Source: Panorpa germanica
Taxonomy: Eukaryota; Arthropoda; Insecta; Mecoptera; Panorpidae
DNA length: 64,000 bases
Direction: 5' to 3'
Assembly (NCBI GenBank): GCA_963678705.1
Contig: OY783204.1
Coordinates: forward strand, 29,150,759-29,214,758
A model generated the notes under the pieces. The model saw nothing but the letters and a program-made list of their open reading frames with translations. It searched no databases and was not told where the DNA came from. Below, in pieces: positions 26,661 to 39,700 of this stretch; the stretch's first letter is position 1, and the number at the start of each line of letters is the position of its first letter. The translations under genes were made by a program, and so were the position numbers.

Positions 26661-28533
26661 CAACCCGCGTTTCAACTTTAAATCATTTCATTTTGTAATG
26701 CAGTGCAGCAGTATCACGCCGATGGTGAACGGTTCGGACATTAAGCTTTTATAAATGTGTTTTGCTTCGCTTTTAGTATGGTTATATTTTTATTCGACAT
26801 CTGCATATTAATATTAATGTATATAGATCAAATACCGCAATGTGGAGAAATTTTATATACACCATGTGTTACAGCAGAAGCATACTATTTTAAATTTGCC
26901 GCCATTTTCCACAAGTATTGGTTATACATTTAAAATTTAGCATACGTAGCCTAAAGACACTAGAAATTACTCACGCAATGTATGCATTATATATATGAAA
27001 TTGCATCAAATTTTTATTGTTTTGTACTAATAAGTAACTATTTCAAAAACCAAACATAATATCGTTTCGCCGACTAAATATAACTGATTTTATATGCTTT
27101 GCTTTTGGAAAATATAGCCAGTTCTTTAATCGATATTATATATCAAAAGTAATTCCAATGGATTAACTTCACAGCTATTTACAAAATAATCAATTAGTTG
27201 CCTTAATTTATTTTTTATTCAAAGAAAAAAACAGTCAGTTCATGTTGACTCACCCTTTAGCAATAATATGGAACATATACGTAAACAGCATGACTGCTTA
27301 ATGAAACTGCCCCTATTTAATTGGGGGTTAGGGCATATCCTGTATACGGTATTCACCCCATCATGACAGCTATTGGATAATTTAATTTAAGTAATTAAAT
27401 ATTTACATATAAAAGTTATTTCATCCAATTAAAATGTCATAATAAATCAATCTTGCTGCTCAATTTTTTTTCTGTAATACCAAAAAATGAAATTGAAAAA
27501 CTTTGAAATTCTCTGTTAACATTAATAAATGTGTATTTAATCACAATCATCAAATATGCAAAATTTATTCAAAAAGCAACAATTTCTTTGGCATGCTTTT
27601 CCAATTCGCTGGCTAATGTTTATTTGCAACCTATAAAATCACGTGACCGGAAGTATTTATACGCTAAATAATGTTATGTGCATGTAATGTTATGTAAATG
27701 TATATCAGATTTACAGCTTGGTTAATTTTTAACGTATTTCTTACATATTATTTACATATAGTAAACTTCAAAGCTGTTTTCACATTTATTATTATATTAG
27801 TTTTTCGGGAAGGCCGCTATATATTCTAAATAGCATAGCAGAATGGAATCGTTCATTTTCGTAATTTGTTAAAAAAATAAAAATCAGGTTTATCCACTAT
27901 CTAATATTTAATTTCTATCTTATATTGAATTTGCAAATGTTTATATTGTATACGTACCAACAATTTCATGATACTGTTGAGTTTGCTACGCACTTTAACC
28001 ATTTCAAGGCTTTGTTTTGATTTCTATCAATGTTTGTACTATTCTATTCTTTGTACTACGTTTCCATAAAGGCTATAGTTACTTGCACTTAATATTTCAC
28101 ATGTATAGGTAGGCCATTTTGTTTAAAACATTTAAAATATCAAATTAAACACAAATAAATATTTAATACATATAACAACAAACAATAAAAATTGATTTAA
28201 AACACGTTAAAAAAGTTTTAAAAAGCTCACTCTCTACGACTCGTAGCACAACAGAGCTTTCACCACTACAAATACAAACATATTATACGAATTTCATTCA
28301 TTAAAATAATCGTCACAGTATTACGTTTAAAGAATAATTCAGCTTACACACTTTCAATATTAAACAAAAGCTTTTATATTGGAGCTTTCAAGAGGGTTGT
28401 TTACATTTTAATTAGGTATTAGGTTTGGAAGATAGTTCGATATTTAAACACGATATTTGATTGTGGTTTTAATGTTAAGGGTTTAATATAATTATTAGGG
28501 TTGTTATGGACGTTTACTATTTCGTGACTTTCA

Positions 28534-28583
28534 GCTACGGAACTTGGGGCCACCATGGATCGCTCTCTTTACAGTTCCGTAGC
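28534..28583. repeat. 11-bp perfect inverted repeat (hairpin)
   Basis: gctacggaact at 28534-28544 and agttccgtagc at 28573-28583, with a loop of 28 nt, inside the GC-rich segment with the NRF-1-like site. Confidence 0.85.
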
Positions 28584-28620
28584 GGCGCGGGCATCTATTG
28601 CGCATGCGCTAACGCAGTCC
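28535..28620 (+). other. GC-rich exon-like segment with strong Kozak ATG
   Basis: Acceptor-like cgtgactttcag, 86 nt of GC-rich sequence, then a GTAGGT donor. It contains GCCACCATGG, and the ATG opens MDRSLYSSVAARASIAHALT (stop at 28638 if unspliced). It also carries a near-consensus NRF-1 site (28599-28610) and an 11-bp inverted repeat. It may be a promoter with a first exon, or an internal exon in frame with the 18354-18416 segment. Confidence 0.32.
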
Positions 28621-28639
28621 GTAGGTCACGGGAATTGAA

Positions 28640-31600
28640 ATTGTGTTTGTTATGTTCCTGTTATTTTATGGAAGAAAATTATTGCAGCGTTATGAGCTTT
28701 TCTTTTTCCACAATACTACGTTCCGTAAAGCTTTGCAACCTTTACGGTATTTTATTAGTTTCGAGGAAAGGAAAAGCTTTTTTAATTTGTATTGGTCCAC
28801 GGTCACAGCTTTTCTTGGGCCTACACGAATCTATTATCTTAGCTTAAATTTGTCACATTACGTATCGATTGACCTGGTTCTTATTTCTATTAGCATTATT
28901 TTACTTTTTTATGTTGTGCTTATTTAAATTACATGAATAAGGAGCTTTTGAGCTTTCATTACATTAATGGCGGTAATAATAAATTGTTTTATTCACCAGC
29001 AGAGAAAACTAACTCGGTAACGATAATATACATTGTTGAAATGTTTTATCATAAAAAAATTTGTCATTGTTTTTGATTATTAAACAACTAGAAAAAAGCT
29101 CAAGTGATAAGCTGTAGTACTTTAAAACTATATTCATGTTATTTTCTATAATAAAAGTTTGTTTTATTGAAACGTAAGCAAGAGCTTTTCAATATTTTCT
29201 AGCTTTATTAAAATTTTATATAGTTATTGAGCTTTCAAAGCTGTGGGTACAAAAGGATAATCGATTGTTATGAATTGGCTTAGGAAACGGTTGAATGAAT
29301 GCGTAGTAAGTCTAGAGGCCATAATAAAGGGAAAAATACAGTCCGCTATTGACCTTGACCTTTCACCACTTCAACGCAATAGCGTAAATTCAAGGTAATA
29401 ATTTATTTAGAACGTATTATTATTTTGTCATTTTCAAATCAAATCAATTTCTAATATAAATATTTTCTTATTTATATTTCTATCGTTTTTATCAAATAAT
29501 ATGATTTTCTCTATAACTTTATTACTGGAATATAAATCTGTCACCATCTCAATTTCACTTCCTTTGACACTTAGTCATTTCATGTTTCTTGCTTCCAACA
29601 TCATTTATTAATCGTTTTATATTTATATTACACCCTCCTCTATCCCCACCTCACTTCCCGATATCCCCTGCTGTGTATTTTATTTGATACAAGACTTATC
29701 ATAAATATCAATTCGCGTGATAAAAGTTTAAAAGTAATAAAGCTGATAAAATCGTGTGACGTCACAAGTTACCACGATCCGATGATGTATTTAATGCAGA
29801 ACGAGATTTATATCGAAAATGCGTGCCCCGTTTTATTATCTTATTGATATTACGTCGCAGGGAAAGCTTCTACACGCGAAATATAGATTTATTTATATAA
29901 AATTGATTTTCTTTCTTACGTGGGGTACAACTTTCGCAAATTGGACGGATTAGGAGCTTTACGAAGATCGTGCATTAATAATATCGATATATTGAGCTTT
30001 AAGCTTGTATAAAATGAAAGCTTTTTAAATAATTATTTAATTTCAAATTTAGCTTTTTGAAAATAAGCTCTTCTGGTTTTTTGTGGTCTTTACAAAGATC
30101 ATTTATTTTATAAAATGAAATGGAATTTTAAGGAAAGCAAAGGTTCAAATACAAGCTATGAATATAGATAGATAAATTGAGTAGTAACTGATTCAATTAA
30201 GTAAACTTAAAGTTAAGCCCAGTAGCGTTAACTAATCCCGCGTTATGCATTGTTAAAACTTTAAATTGCTATTATAAACAGTCGATAATCATTAACATAT
30301 AACGTCGAACTTAAAAGCTTTAAGCTCGTAAACTTAAGTAACAAAGTTTTGCACAACTTCATCAAAGTTCACAATTAGAAACTCAAATAATTAAATTCAA
30401 ATTATATTCCGGTAAACTTAAGAGCTAATAACAGTTACAAACAAAGTAAGAAGTATTCAAAAAAAAAAAGAAAATTACAATTTTTCTTTTTATATATTTT
30501 CATTGTTCGGAAAAGCCCATAAGCGTTGTAAAGGGAGGCCAAGGTTATTTGTTCAGCATGAAAACCACAATGAACTAAATAGGGAAATAAAATATAACTA
30601 AAACCTTTAACAAACAAGAAGGAATAGGTGGAATTTACACGCAGTTATTTATCTACTACTAACTAGTACGCATGTCAAACTGTGGAATTAAGCACACAAT
30701 ATGTGGTTTTGTTGGATCCTCTACTCCCTCCCCGCCCCTCCGTAACTAGGAGTGTAGGTGTGAGTTGTTCTTTTAGCAGTTTGCAGGTCAGGGCCGACTC
30801 CGACGCTCTGAAGGTTGCGCTTTGCGTCTTTTGCTTCGTGCTCGACGTTTTGATTAATTCTGCGGCATTACGGGGCTTTGTAGTCGACATCTTTTTACCT
30901 TCCTTCATCTGCATGCTTTATACCATAAAGGCTGATATATTACTCGGCTCTGCTTCCTCTGGAGCATGATATCATTGTCTTGCTTTGTATTGTGTGTGAC
31001 GTCATATAATGCTATCTAAATTTGTATTTTGACTATTATTCTAAATCTTAAAGTAAGTTTAAGATAAATTGGACGTTTTGATAAAAAAGTGGAGGGAGGT
31101 TTGTACGCTACAATTTGTATGTGTTAAAGAAATGAATTGCGGCAATTTATTAAAGCTTGTTTTGTGAAATTTATCGAATTTGTAAATTATTTAATTTTGT
31201 CAAAATAATAGAAACAATTGTGTACTAGAAATAGTCTACTCTAAAAATATAATTAGAAGCCTTATTCACTTTTGCGGAGATCTAGGTTAGAAGGTTCAGG
31301 CATTTAATTTAGTTTTCGTCTCTATCTTGTAGCAGTGACACCTCTAGCTAAGAAAGAGACCTTAGACTCTTTATTTTAGTAATTTGGTCAAATATTGGAA
31401 ATGTATACTTAAATATTTGGTAAGAAACTAAATAAATAACTAAAAAGATAGTTTCAAAGTGCACCACAGCTGTTATTTAAAATGAATGTGTTAAAATATT
31501 GAGTGATAAATTAAAAGTTAAAAACAAAAATCCTAAAATTTTCTGGTTTTAATGTTTTCCTTGCAAAATTTTCAATTGGCTGTCAGTATTATAGTCAACT

Positions 31601-33584
31601 AAATTTTATTATAAACCGTTGTTAATGTTTTACGTTCCTTAGCTCTGATTTTAGTTCGAGTCGAATGTAACTGTAGCTTAACCAAGCAAATGATTCGGCA
31701 CATTTTTCGTTAGTTAACTTTGGTTGGTCTTTCACGAAACTAGAATCGAAAAACCCATTTTTTTGGTTAATGTCAGAACTGTACTATGGAAAACCTAGAC
31801 CTATATTAAATACTAAAAACTGTTTGATTTTATAGATATTGATGTAATTATTACTATCTCCATCTTCGTTAAAAAGTTTTACTTTACAAATATGACATGA
31901 ATTTTAGGGCAATATTTGGCTACTAAATTGACAACTAATTTGAAATGAACTACGACTATGTAAGATATTGAAATATCGTTGAATATAACCGGAAACACGT
32001 TCTAGTTGGAACACTATGAATGTGAATGTTAATTAACTCAGAGGCGTACCAAATTTAGAATACTAGATAATACTAAAACAACAGAATGTCACTGGAAAGA
32101 ATTAAATTTACGGGGAGAGTAATAACAGTCGTTGTGTTAGTATTTAGGTTTACTATATTACGAACGTACGCCCCTGATCAAATTAAAACTTAAAATACAA
32201 CCCTTGTTTGAAGCTATATTCATATTAGTAAATCAAACAACGTTTCATTATACCAACCCTTACCCATAGACCGGAAATGTGAAATACATACCTCCTTGAA
32301 TATTTCATAAAGTTCAAATATCTCAAAATATCTCGAAAAGCACGTACTGAAAAATCAATTAGCTGTATATGCTATACTCTATAAATGTGTGAGGAGGTGT
32401 TAGGAGGGAGGGAGGGCGCGAGGAAGCTTGTCAGGTTTCGCGTTTGCAATTTGTAGTATTACGTAGTATAATTTCTCACCTTTTATTCAAATATAATTTA
32501 TATCTATATACGAATATAGTATATAAAATATTTCAATTTTAATTTACTTTTATGAGATTTTGTTCGTGCATATTTTAAAACACATTTATGACTTTTACAT
32601 TAAGGACCATTATATTTTACATAAAGCTTTTATACCCTAAAATGTAAGCATGTAACCTGACAAAATTGTTTATTTATTACGTTAGAATTCAGAAATCATA
32701 ATGAACACAATAAGGAAGACTGTTTAATATAGATTGAATAGTTAAAATTGTGCGTATACGAAAATGGCAGGCAGGTGTTCGTCGTGAAATATTCGTATGT
32801 TACAATAATTCTTGGGAACTTATTGCCGATAAATGCTTTTACGACTTTAAATCATAAATATCAAGAACGGTTTTCTTTGCCATCAATTTAATGCGAGAGG
32901 AATAAATAACAATAGTGGAAACAAAGTGGAATACGTCCAAAATACAGCGACAAAATATTCAAAATGTCACTGATTTAACCCTTATCAAATAAGTGATAGT
33001 GGTCAAAAAACCAACTTCTAACTGAACTATACAAGTTTCAAATTTATTTACACAATTGTAAGTTTAAATCATAGTTTATCTTCTATATTCCAATCAAGTT
33101 TAAACTGAAATATGTATATCAATCATCTGGTATATCAAATTCAGAACACAGTGAATATTCACTAAATTCCAAATAGAATATATATACAATGGACCTTCTT
33201 TATAAATATTAATGTAGCCAAAATATTTATTATTTGAGGCCAGAGCATTTTTTTGATAAAATCATTATGCATAGGAAATTGTAAGTTAAATTTCTCACAG
33301 TGTAAATCAGTTAAATATTATTTAAACGTAATGTTATATACTCGTATTTAATTCTTCATATTTCGAAAATCAGAAGTGTATATACACCTGTGTAATATAC
33401 AAAGCAACTATATTTCAGAACCACTGAAATAATCACACTAAAAGTAAAACGACGTTGAAAGAATTCACAGACAAACACATATAAAACTTTCAATTATTAG
33501 AAATGTTCTTGAAAGTAAGTACTGCGATAGTACAGGATAGTAAAGAACATAGAGTAAGAGTATTATATAGTTTAAAACACTTAC
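28640..33584. other. start of the giant sif intron after exon 15
   Basis: Begins with the exon 15 donor at 33584. No PH-domain exon or other conserved coding segment is seen on either strand. The only notable patch is 30675-30950. Confidence 0.6.
30675..30914 (-). other. GC-rich open segment of unclear nature in the sif intron
   Basis: A 79-codon minus-strand frame (MQMKEGKKMSTTKPRNAAEL, then IKTSSTKQKTQSATFRASES and ALTCKLLKEQL) lies in a GC-richer patch. It ends through a polypurine G-rich stretch. No convincing splice acceptor and no recognised homology. It could be an exon, a regulatory element, or chance. Confidence 0.2.
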
Positions 33585-33714
33585 CTCAGAAGATGTGAGA
33601 TAACATAGTCTGGAGTCGGTGCTCTCGATGGAAGCCTGTTGCACGATGCCGTACCGAGACTCTCTATCGCTGAGATAATCAGATCGTAAGCTATCTTGAC
33701 GGTCGAAAACCCCA
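33585..33714 (-). CDS. sif: sif exon 15 (last sif exon in the window)
   Basis: 130 nt, residues 766-809: RGVFDRQDSLRSDYLSDRES, then RYGIVQQASIESTDSRLCYL and TSSE. The acceptor is ggattttcttgcag and the donor is a strong GTAAGT after GAG, in phase 0. In family members the next part leads into the first PH domain. I find no such exon in the remaining 33.5 kb of this strand. Confidence 0.94.
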
Positions 33715-36700
33715 CTGCAAGAAAATCCATACGGACTAGTCAAGACACTGTCTAAATATATACTAAAGCAAACATCTTGAAATCGGCAACACTTTTTTGA
33801 CAAAAAAACAAATGTTTCTTAAGCTGATTTTTAAATTGAAAGTTAAGTATCTGTAGTGTTTCATGCTTTCAAAGCTACTACTTAAATATAATTTTAAAAT
33901 GTCTGCATCTTACCGTTGTTCAAATGAATCAGCTCTGTTAGATTTGTAACCCGAGTCATTAAGGCTTCCCTCCTGTCGAAGAGATGGCAGTGAATCCCAT
34001 GGTGATCTTTTATGACCTCCTTGTCCCCCTTGCCCCGGTGTAATTAACCCTGTACCAGACCCTGATCCAAATGTAGAGCTTCCAGATCGCCATCCGTCCG
34101 AATGTCGGAACCATTGAGCTCGAGCAGACTCGCCAATGCAAGAAGCACATCTTTGTCCGCTGAAATTAGTCAAATTTAATTTATGTAATTAATATAATAG
34201 AATTAGCTGATGTACTGTACATCCGCATCCTACATAAGACCATTCTAATGCCAATCTGGTCATAGAATTTCTAGAAATATTTCAAGCACCTGGAGTACCT
34301 GGGTACTATAACAGTTTTATGTGTAGTAGCGATTTTCATTTACAATTGTTATTTCTATTTATTTAAAAGATCGAATCTTTCTTTAAATATTGATAGATTG
34401 AAAACCACTGACCACCTATAGTATTAAATCTACGTATTTTAAAAGCCTTACTCATTTGTTTTGCTGTTGGGTGATGTGTTATCAACCCACCTGGAATTGT
34501 GATCACTGAGATAACCACGGTCTCTCTCTCGCTCTCTTTCACGATCCCTAATTAATTCGTTACGATCACTGGAAAATAGAAAAAACGAAATTAGTTATAC
34601 CGCTTTTTATATTCACAACTATTGTGAAAGATTTTAGACAAATAATACACACAACAGATAAATATTAGTACCTATAATATCCATCACGATCGCTACGTTC
34701 ACGTTCCCGGGCGGCACTAGCTGGGCGCTCCACATTTAGGCGATGGGGCAATGGAAGAGTTGATGATTTGTTACTAGCACTTGAACCAGGTCCTGCAGAA
34801 AGATAATTACGTAAAGTTTCAGATATAGATACATTTTTAAATATAGTTGTAAATGTATCTAAAAGATTAACTCATCATAATTTAACAGAGAATTAGCAAC
34901 AGTCAAAAGAGTGACCTCGTCAAACAAGTGCAAGTGTTGCAGGCGCTAATTAATGATTTGCCCTTATCTAACACACTCTGTAAAAGATTTTACTTAATGC
35001 ACAACGTTTTGTGACCTTGTTGTACTCATCAAACTTCTTGAAAACACCATTCCAAGAATTATAAAATCTTAAGAAGGTCTTTCTATAATGATAATAATCT
35101 AAAACTGTCTTAGATTGAATATTGTTAGCTTTCAATTAAATATAATATTATATGAATGTAAGGTAATATTCATATTTTGTATTTTGCGGTTTCTTTCCCA
35201 ATCCAAGTATTTCTAATTGTGAGTAATAAGCCTCAAAGCACATGGAAGACCAACCATACCATCGTTAGAATGATAATTCTTCCTTGTAAGAAAGATTAGG
35301 ATCGAGAACCATTTGAAATCTTGACAATATTGTATAAACAGTCTAGTTCAAATGTGAAAATATTTGTAAATGTAAATACAGTCATAACTCCAATTTGCTT
35401 AGGAAGTAAGGTATTTTAAAATCAAGATTAAATGTCCTTTAAAAGTCAAATATAAAAGAATTACTAACGTCTTCTAGTAGGATAAGGACTTCTTTGCGTT
35501 GATCCTGGTAAACTTTCGGCAAATTCTAAAAAAAATAAAGATTTTGCTGTATTTATTAAAGTTCGACTTTCATTGTTTATAAAGCCTATGTCTTTTACTG
35601 TTCCTCACCTAAATTTTCCATACTTTGTGTGAGCAGCGCTTCGAATGTGTGCAAGCTATAAGACTCTGCATCCATTCCTTTAGCTAGAGTATTTCGTAAA
35701 TGCATTTCATATTCTAAAAGTAGGCGGCTAGTTGGGGATCCAGGTGTCGGCGTCGCATTATTTTGCGACATCTGTGAAACAGGTGTAAAGTTATTTCTCA
35801 AAACACTATCTATGGTAAATAAGGTAGTGCTCTTAGATATCTAACCTGGTGGTGATGTGCGTGTCTTGATCCTTGTCTAGGTTGTTGACCTTGATTGAAA
35901 TGATTGGGCTGCTCCAGATCCGAATTGCCGTTACTAGAACTTGGAGTCGTTGCATAGCATTGATTATCAAACATAACATTATCTGAAGGTGGTGAACCTT
36001 CTACGCAGACTCCTCCACGTTCTAATTCAAGATACAATCCACGACCTGGGTATCCTCTTCCTATTTCGTGTGAAGACCTAAGAACATAACCGAACTTAAT
36101 GAGGTGTTCCACTGTGAAAATTTTTATGTGTTGGAAACTCACCTGGATCCAGAAAATCTTGAACCTTGTGATGGAGGCCTTCCGTTATTATTGCTAGGGG
36201 GATGACCGTGAGTGTGGGGGTGTGGATGACCATGACCTTGATGAGTATTGTAATAGTTATATCTTCTTCTTCCCATTTCTGGTGACGTCACAGGACTTTC
36301 TGCACTTGGCATTGGTTTCAGCATTCGTTTCAGCGTTGAGGAATCTAAACTCATTCCGTTTTGTGTGCCACCTATGTTATAAATTCCCGTTATTAGAGTT
36401 CCTGTACGGATTTCGTAAACTACAATTAATGAAAATCAAACCTGCGTTCATGTCTTCCGTGCTCTTTGATTTCGATCTTCTTGTGTTGTTGTTTATAACG
36501 TTGTGGTGCGCTGATCTTAATTCCGCTTCTCGTACCTGAAAAACGAACCATCGTAAACAAATTTGGTAAGGATTTAATTTAGGCAACATTGCGTCCTAAT
36601 CAACATACACTTGCCATATCAATATCCGGGTAATCAACACTTTTGTTCCTAGTAGAAGTTGACGAACTCTTCGTGGAGGGCTGCAGCGGTCCCCCTGCTT

Positions 36701-39700
36701 GCGTCCCTTCTGATTTGGAAGACTCTTCTTGTCGTTGTGCTTGAGATGACTGAGTGGTCTGCGTATCTTCTTGTCCTATTTGAGAGCCCACGTGATTTTG
36801 TGTTCCTACTGACGCAGTTATTGTCGACGTGTTTGACGTCATCGTACTCGTCTCCTGGGACTTCGTTTGTCGGGATAAGGTGTCCGTGTTACTTCTTAAG
36901 GACCCTCCTTGTTTTCCTTGTGGTGTTCCTATATTTTGCTGTTGGTTTTGCTGCGTTGTGCTGCCAGATGTTACATTATCGTATAATGATGTACTTGAAG
37001 TTGCAGCTGTAACTTTATCCCCACGACAATCAGTTTCTGTTCCTCGTGTTGTAGCTCTTGGAAGCGTTGAAGATCCTAAAAAAGTATCGTGTTATCACAG
37101 ATCACAACCGCACATTGTAAATGAAAATGGGCTTGTCTGTTAATTTTTTAGTGGTCGATTTTTCAATTGTTGATTAAAATTGATGTTAATAAATGTGTAT
37201 TGACGTGTCTATTTTATTAAATATCTAAATGTTGATGGGATATAGCAATTAAAAATTTGAATTGTAGTTTTAACGCCAGAAATGGTCGGCCATATTTGTA
37301 TGACGTGAAATGCATTTTAACGTCAGTTATTTGTTGAGTAGGTCAGTGCTGTGGTAATTTTTTGTAGCTGTTAATAGTCGAAATAATCAAGTCAAGTCAA
37401 AGAATAATAAATTTTTAATTTATTTAACCCTGTTACGGCATACATAATATTGGAATTTTATTGTTCCTTGAAATAGTTGTAAATAATATTTGATGTTTTG
37501 ATATATAAATACATATAGCAGAGACTTATGAGCTGTAAGGTTGGCAGCGATTAAGATGTCACATGCATTTGGAATGTGTACAACGTTGAATCCCTTTAAT
37601 AATTAAAGAGACAAAATGGCTTTTTTAATTGTTAATATCTTTTAACATATAAGGAGTTATTAAAAAATAATTGAATATTTGAGGTTCTAGTAACCCACTT
37701 TATTAATATGTAGTACACTTTCATTGAAATTAAGACATAGGACACAAGCCCATTGTTAGAAATGTCAGTACCTCGGTATCTCGGATCCTGTGCCCGAAGA
37801 CGAGCATATTGTTCGGCTGTCATACAAGTGCATTGTGGTTCTCGTGCTCGACTTGGACTAGCTGGTGTTGACAAAGGCTTGCGTCGTGCTTTTGCTTTTT
37901 GTTTTCCAGGTGGTTCCAATTTTAATGAATAGCTCGACGACGCCTTCCTCGAGAACTTGAAGGAGGGCGACTGCAACACATCGCACTGTTATTAGTCAAT
38001 ATGAGCTGTGTTGGGGGCTAAACTGATTTATACTTTTAAGGAAAAACGCTCTAGATATTTCAGACGTCAAGCGTTATAAATTGGACTTGCTTTTATTAAC
38101 AAATAAATGAATATCACACTAGTTCTATTCATGAAGCACTACGTCAGAAAAGGAGATAAAACAATGTTATAAAATTAAAAAGGTTATATAGTTTGTCCAT
38201 GTTGCGAACCTTTATACAGAAGTACCATATGTAAAATCAAAGATGCAAACCATTCTCGTGAATATGATTTACGATAACAACCAAAAAAGTGTTTTTTTTT
38301 TAAGTATGTTTTAATGTCTAAACTTGAAACAGTGTTCACCAACCGCTAATAATCAAATAGAAAGCTGTGGTACCTTAAAAGTAGCCGAAACTTTTAAGGA
38401 AGTGATTTCAAAGATAATTACAATGCATTGCAGTAAAATCAAGCTTTAAAAAGCAGCTTAGTAGTGTTTAACTCTTACACAGCATTCTCTGAATTGTTTG
38501 GCATCTATAGGGGATGTAAAATTCAACCCCCATGTATCATTCGTCATAGGATCCTTCCAATATACAAAACATTCTGACGCTTGTCCAATCCGAGTTCCTG
38601 TAAATATAATTCATGTTAATTTTGCGTTGTTTTTCTTAGCTAACATTGAGATAATGTTATAAAAGTTACCTGGCTGTACAAGTCGCACATCTAGAATCTT
38701 GTCCACCTGGCTGTTGTAGGCTGTTATGTGGAAGACGCATTCTGGGGAATCTTGAATACATGTTATATTTACTGGAACCAAATCTTCTGATACCTGAATA
38801 ATGAAATAAAAGGATTTGTATATAGTTTTTAATTAAATAAGAGCATAAGTAATAAAGACCTACCTGTTGCCATTTTACAGTCCCTGCCCCACTGGCTGAC
38901 ACGTGAAAAACTTCAGCCCATAGTCTGAAAGAATGAGGTCTAAAATAATAATTCTCTTAGAGTTGTTCTAAAACCGATTATTACAGTTATTTCAAAAATT
39001 CAAATAACGACGATTCAATAACATTACTTTCAACGGCTCTAAATTTTACTATGGTAAACTTTTTGAAATAAGGTTCGAGCAAAATAGGGTTCCAAATAAT
39101 AGAATAGCTTATACGCTATGTCAATTTTCAATGAAATCATGTTATTTCACTTGAAAACTCTCAGATACATATAACATTGTTATCAGAAGACGCGCTCGCG
39201 CCCGCCCAATATAATCAATGAACTGGAAGAAATATACCTGCAGGAAAGTCTAAGATCAAAACAGAATCAACAAACACAGTCTTACGGTTGACGGTGTCAC
39301 AGAGCGTTTATTAGAAGTAGATTTAGTAAACAACTTCAACCCTCCCTCTCACCGTCTCACTCTCACATCCTTTAGCACTAGTCCAATGTTTGAACAGTTC
39401 TTCATTCTTAGATTTCACTTCCAAAAATACAAATATTTGTATTGCAGGTTTTTTGGGGAAAACTATGTAATATGTCATTTGAAAATATATAACGTATCAA
39501 TCGTATATACATAATATATATGTAATATTTACGTAGCTCTATTTTTTAAGATAACAGATTAGTAAAGAAATTTGGTAACACCGAGCAGAGATATTACAAG
39601 TGTATTCTGGTCAGATGAGCTAACGGTATATATTAGTTATAGCCACTTTCATTGTAGTGTGTGCTAACAATTCACACAGTTGATATTTGTAGTCGAGAGA

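Larger units (their letters stand above)
18417..28533. other. 10 kb AT-rich stretch, probably intronic to sif
   Basis: Apart from the hAT-type end (23188), the inverted repeat copy (25199) and the Tc1-like remnant (26505), I see no supported gene. Open frames at 18851-19195, 23296-23709 and 24458-24847 lack coding signatures. Confidence 0.5.

Noticed and set aside
33465..33803. Longer minus-strand frame around sif exon 15
   Set aside because: Only 33585-33714 is exon; the rest reads through the intron on both sides of the AG and GT sites.
36222..37143. Plus-strand frames opposite sif exons 6-8
   Set aside because: Antisense shadows of sif coding sequence.
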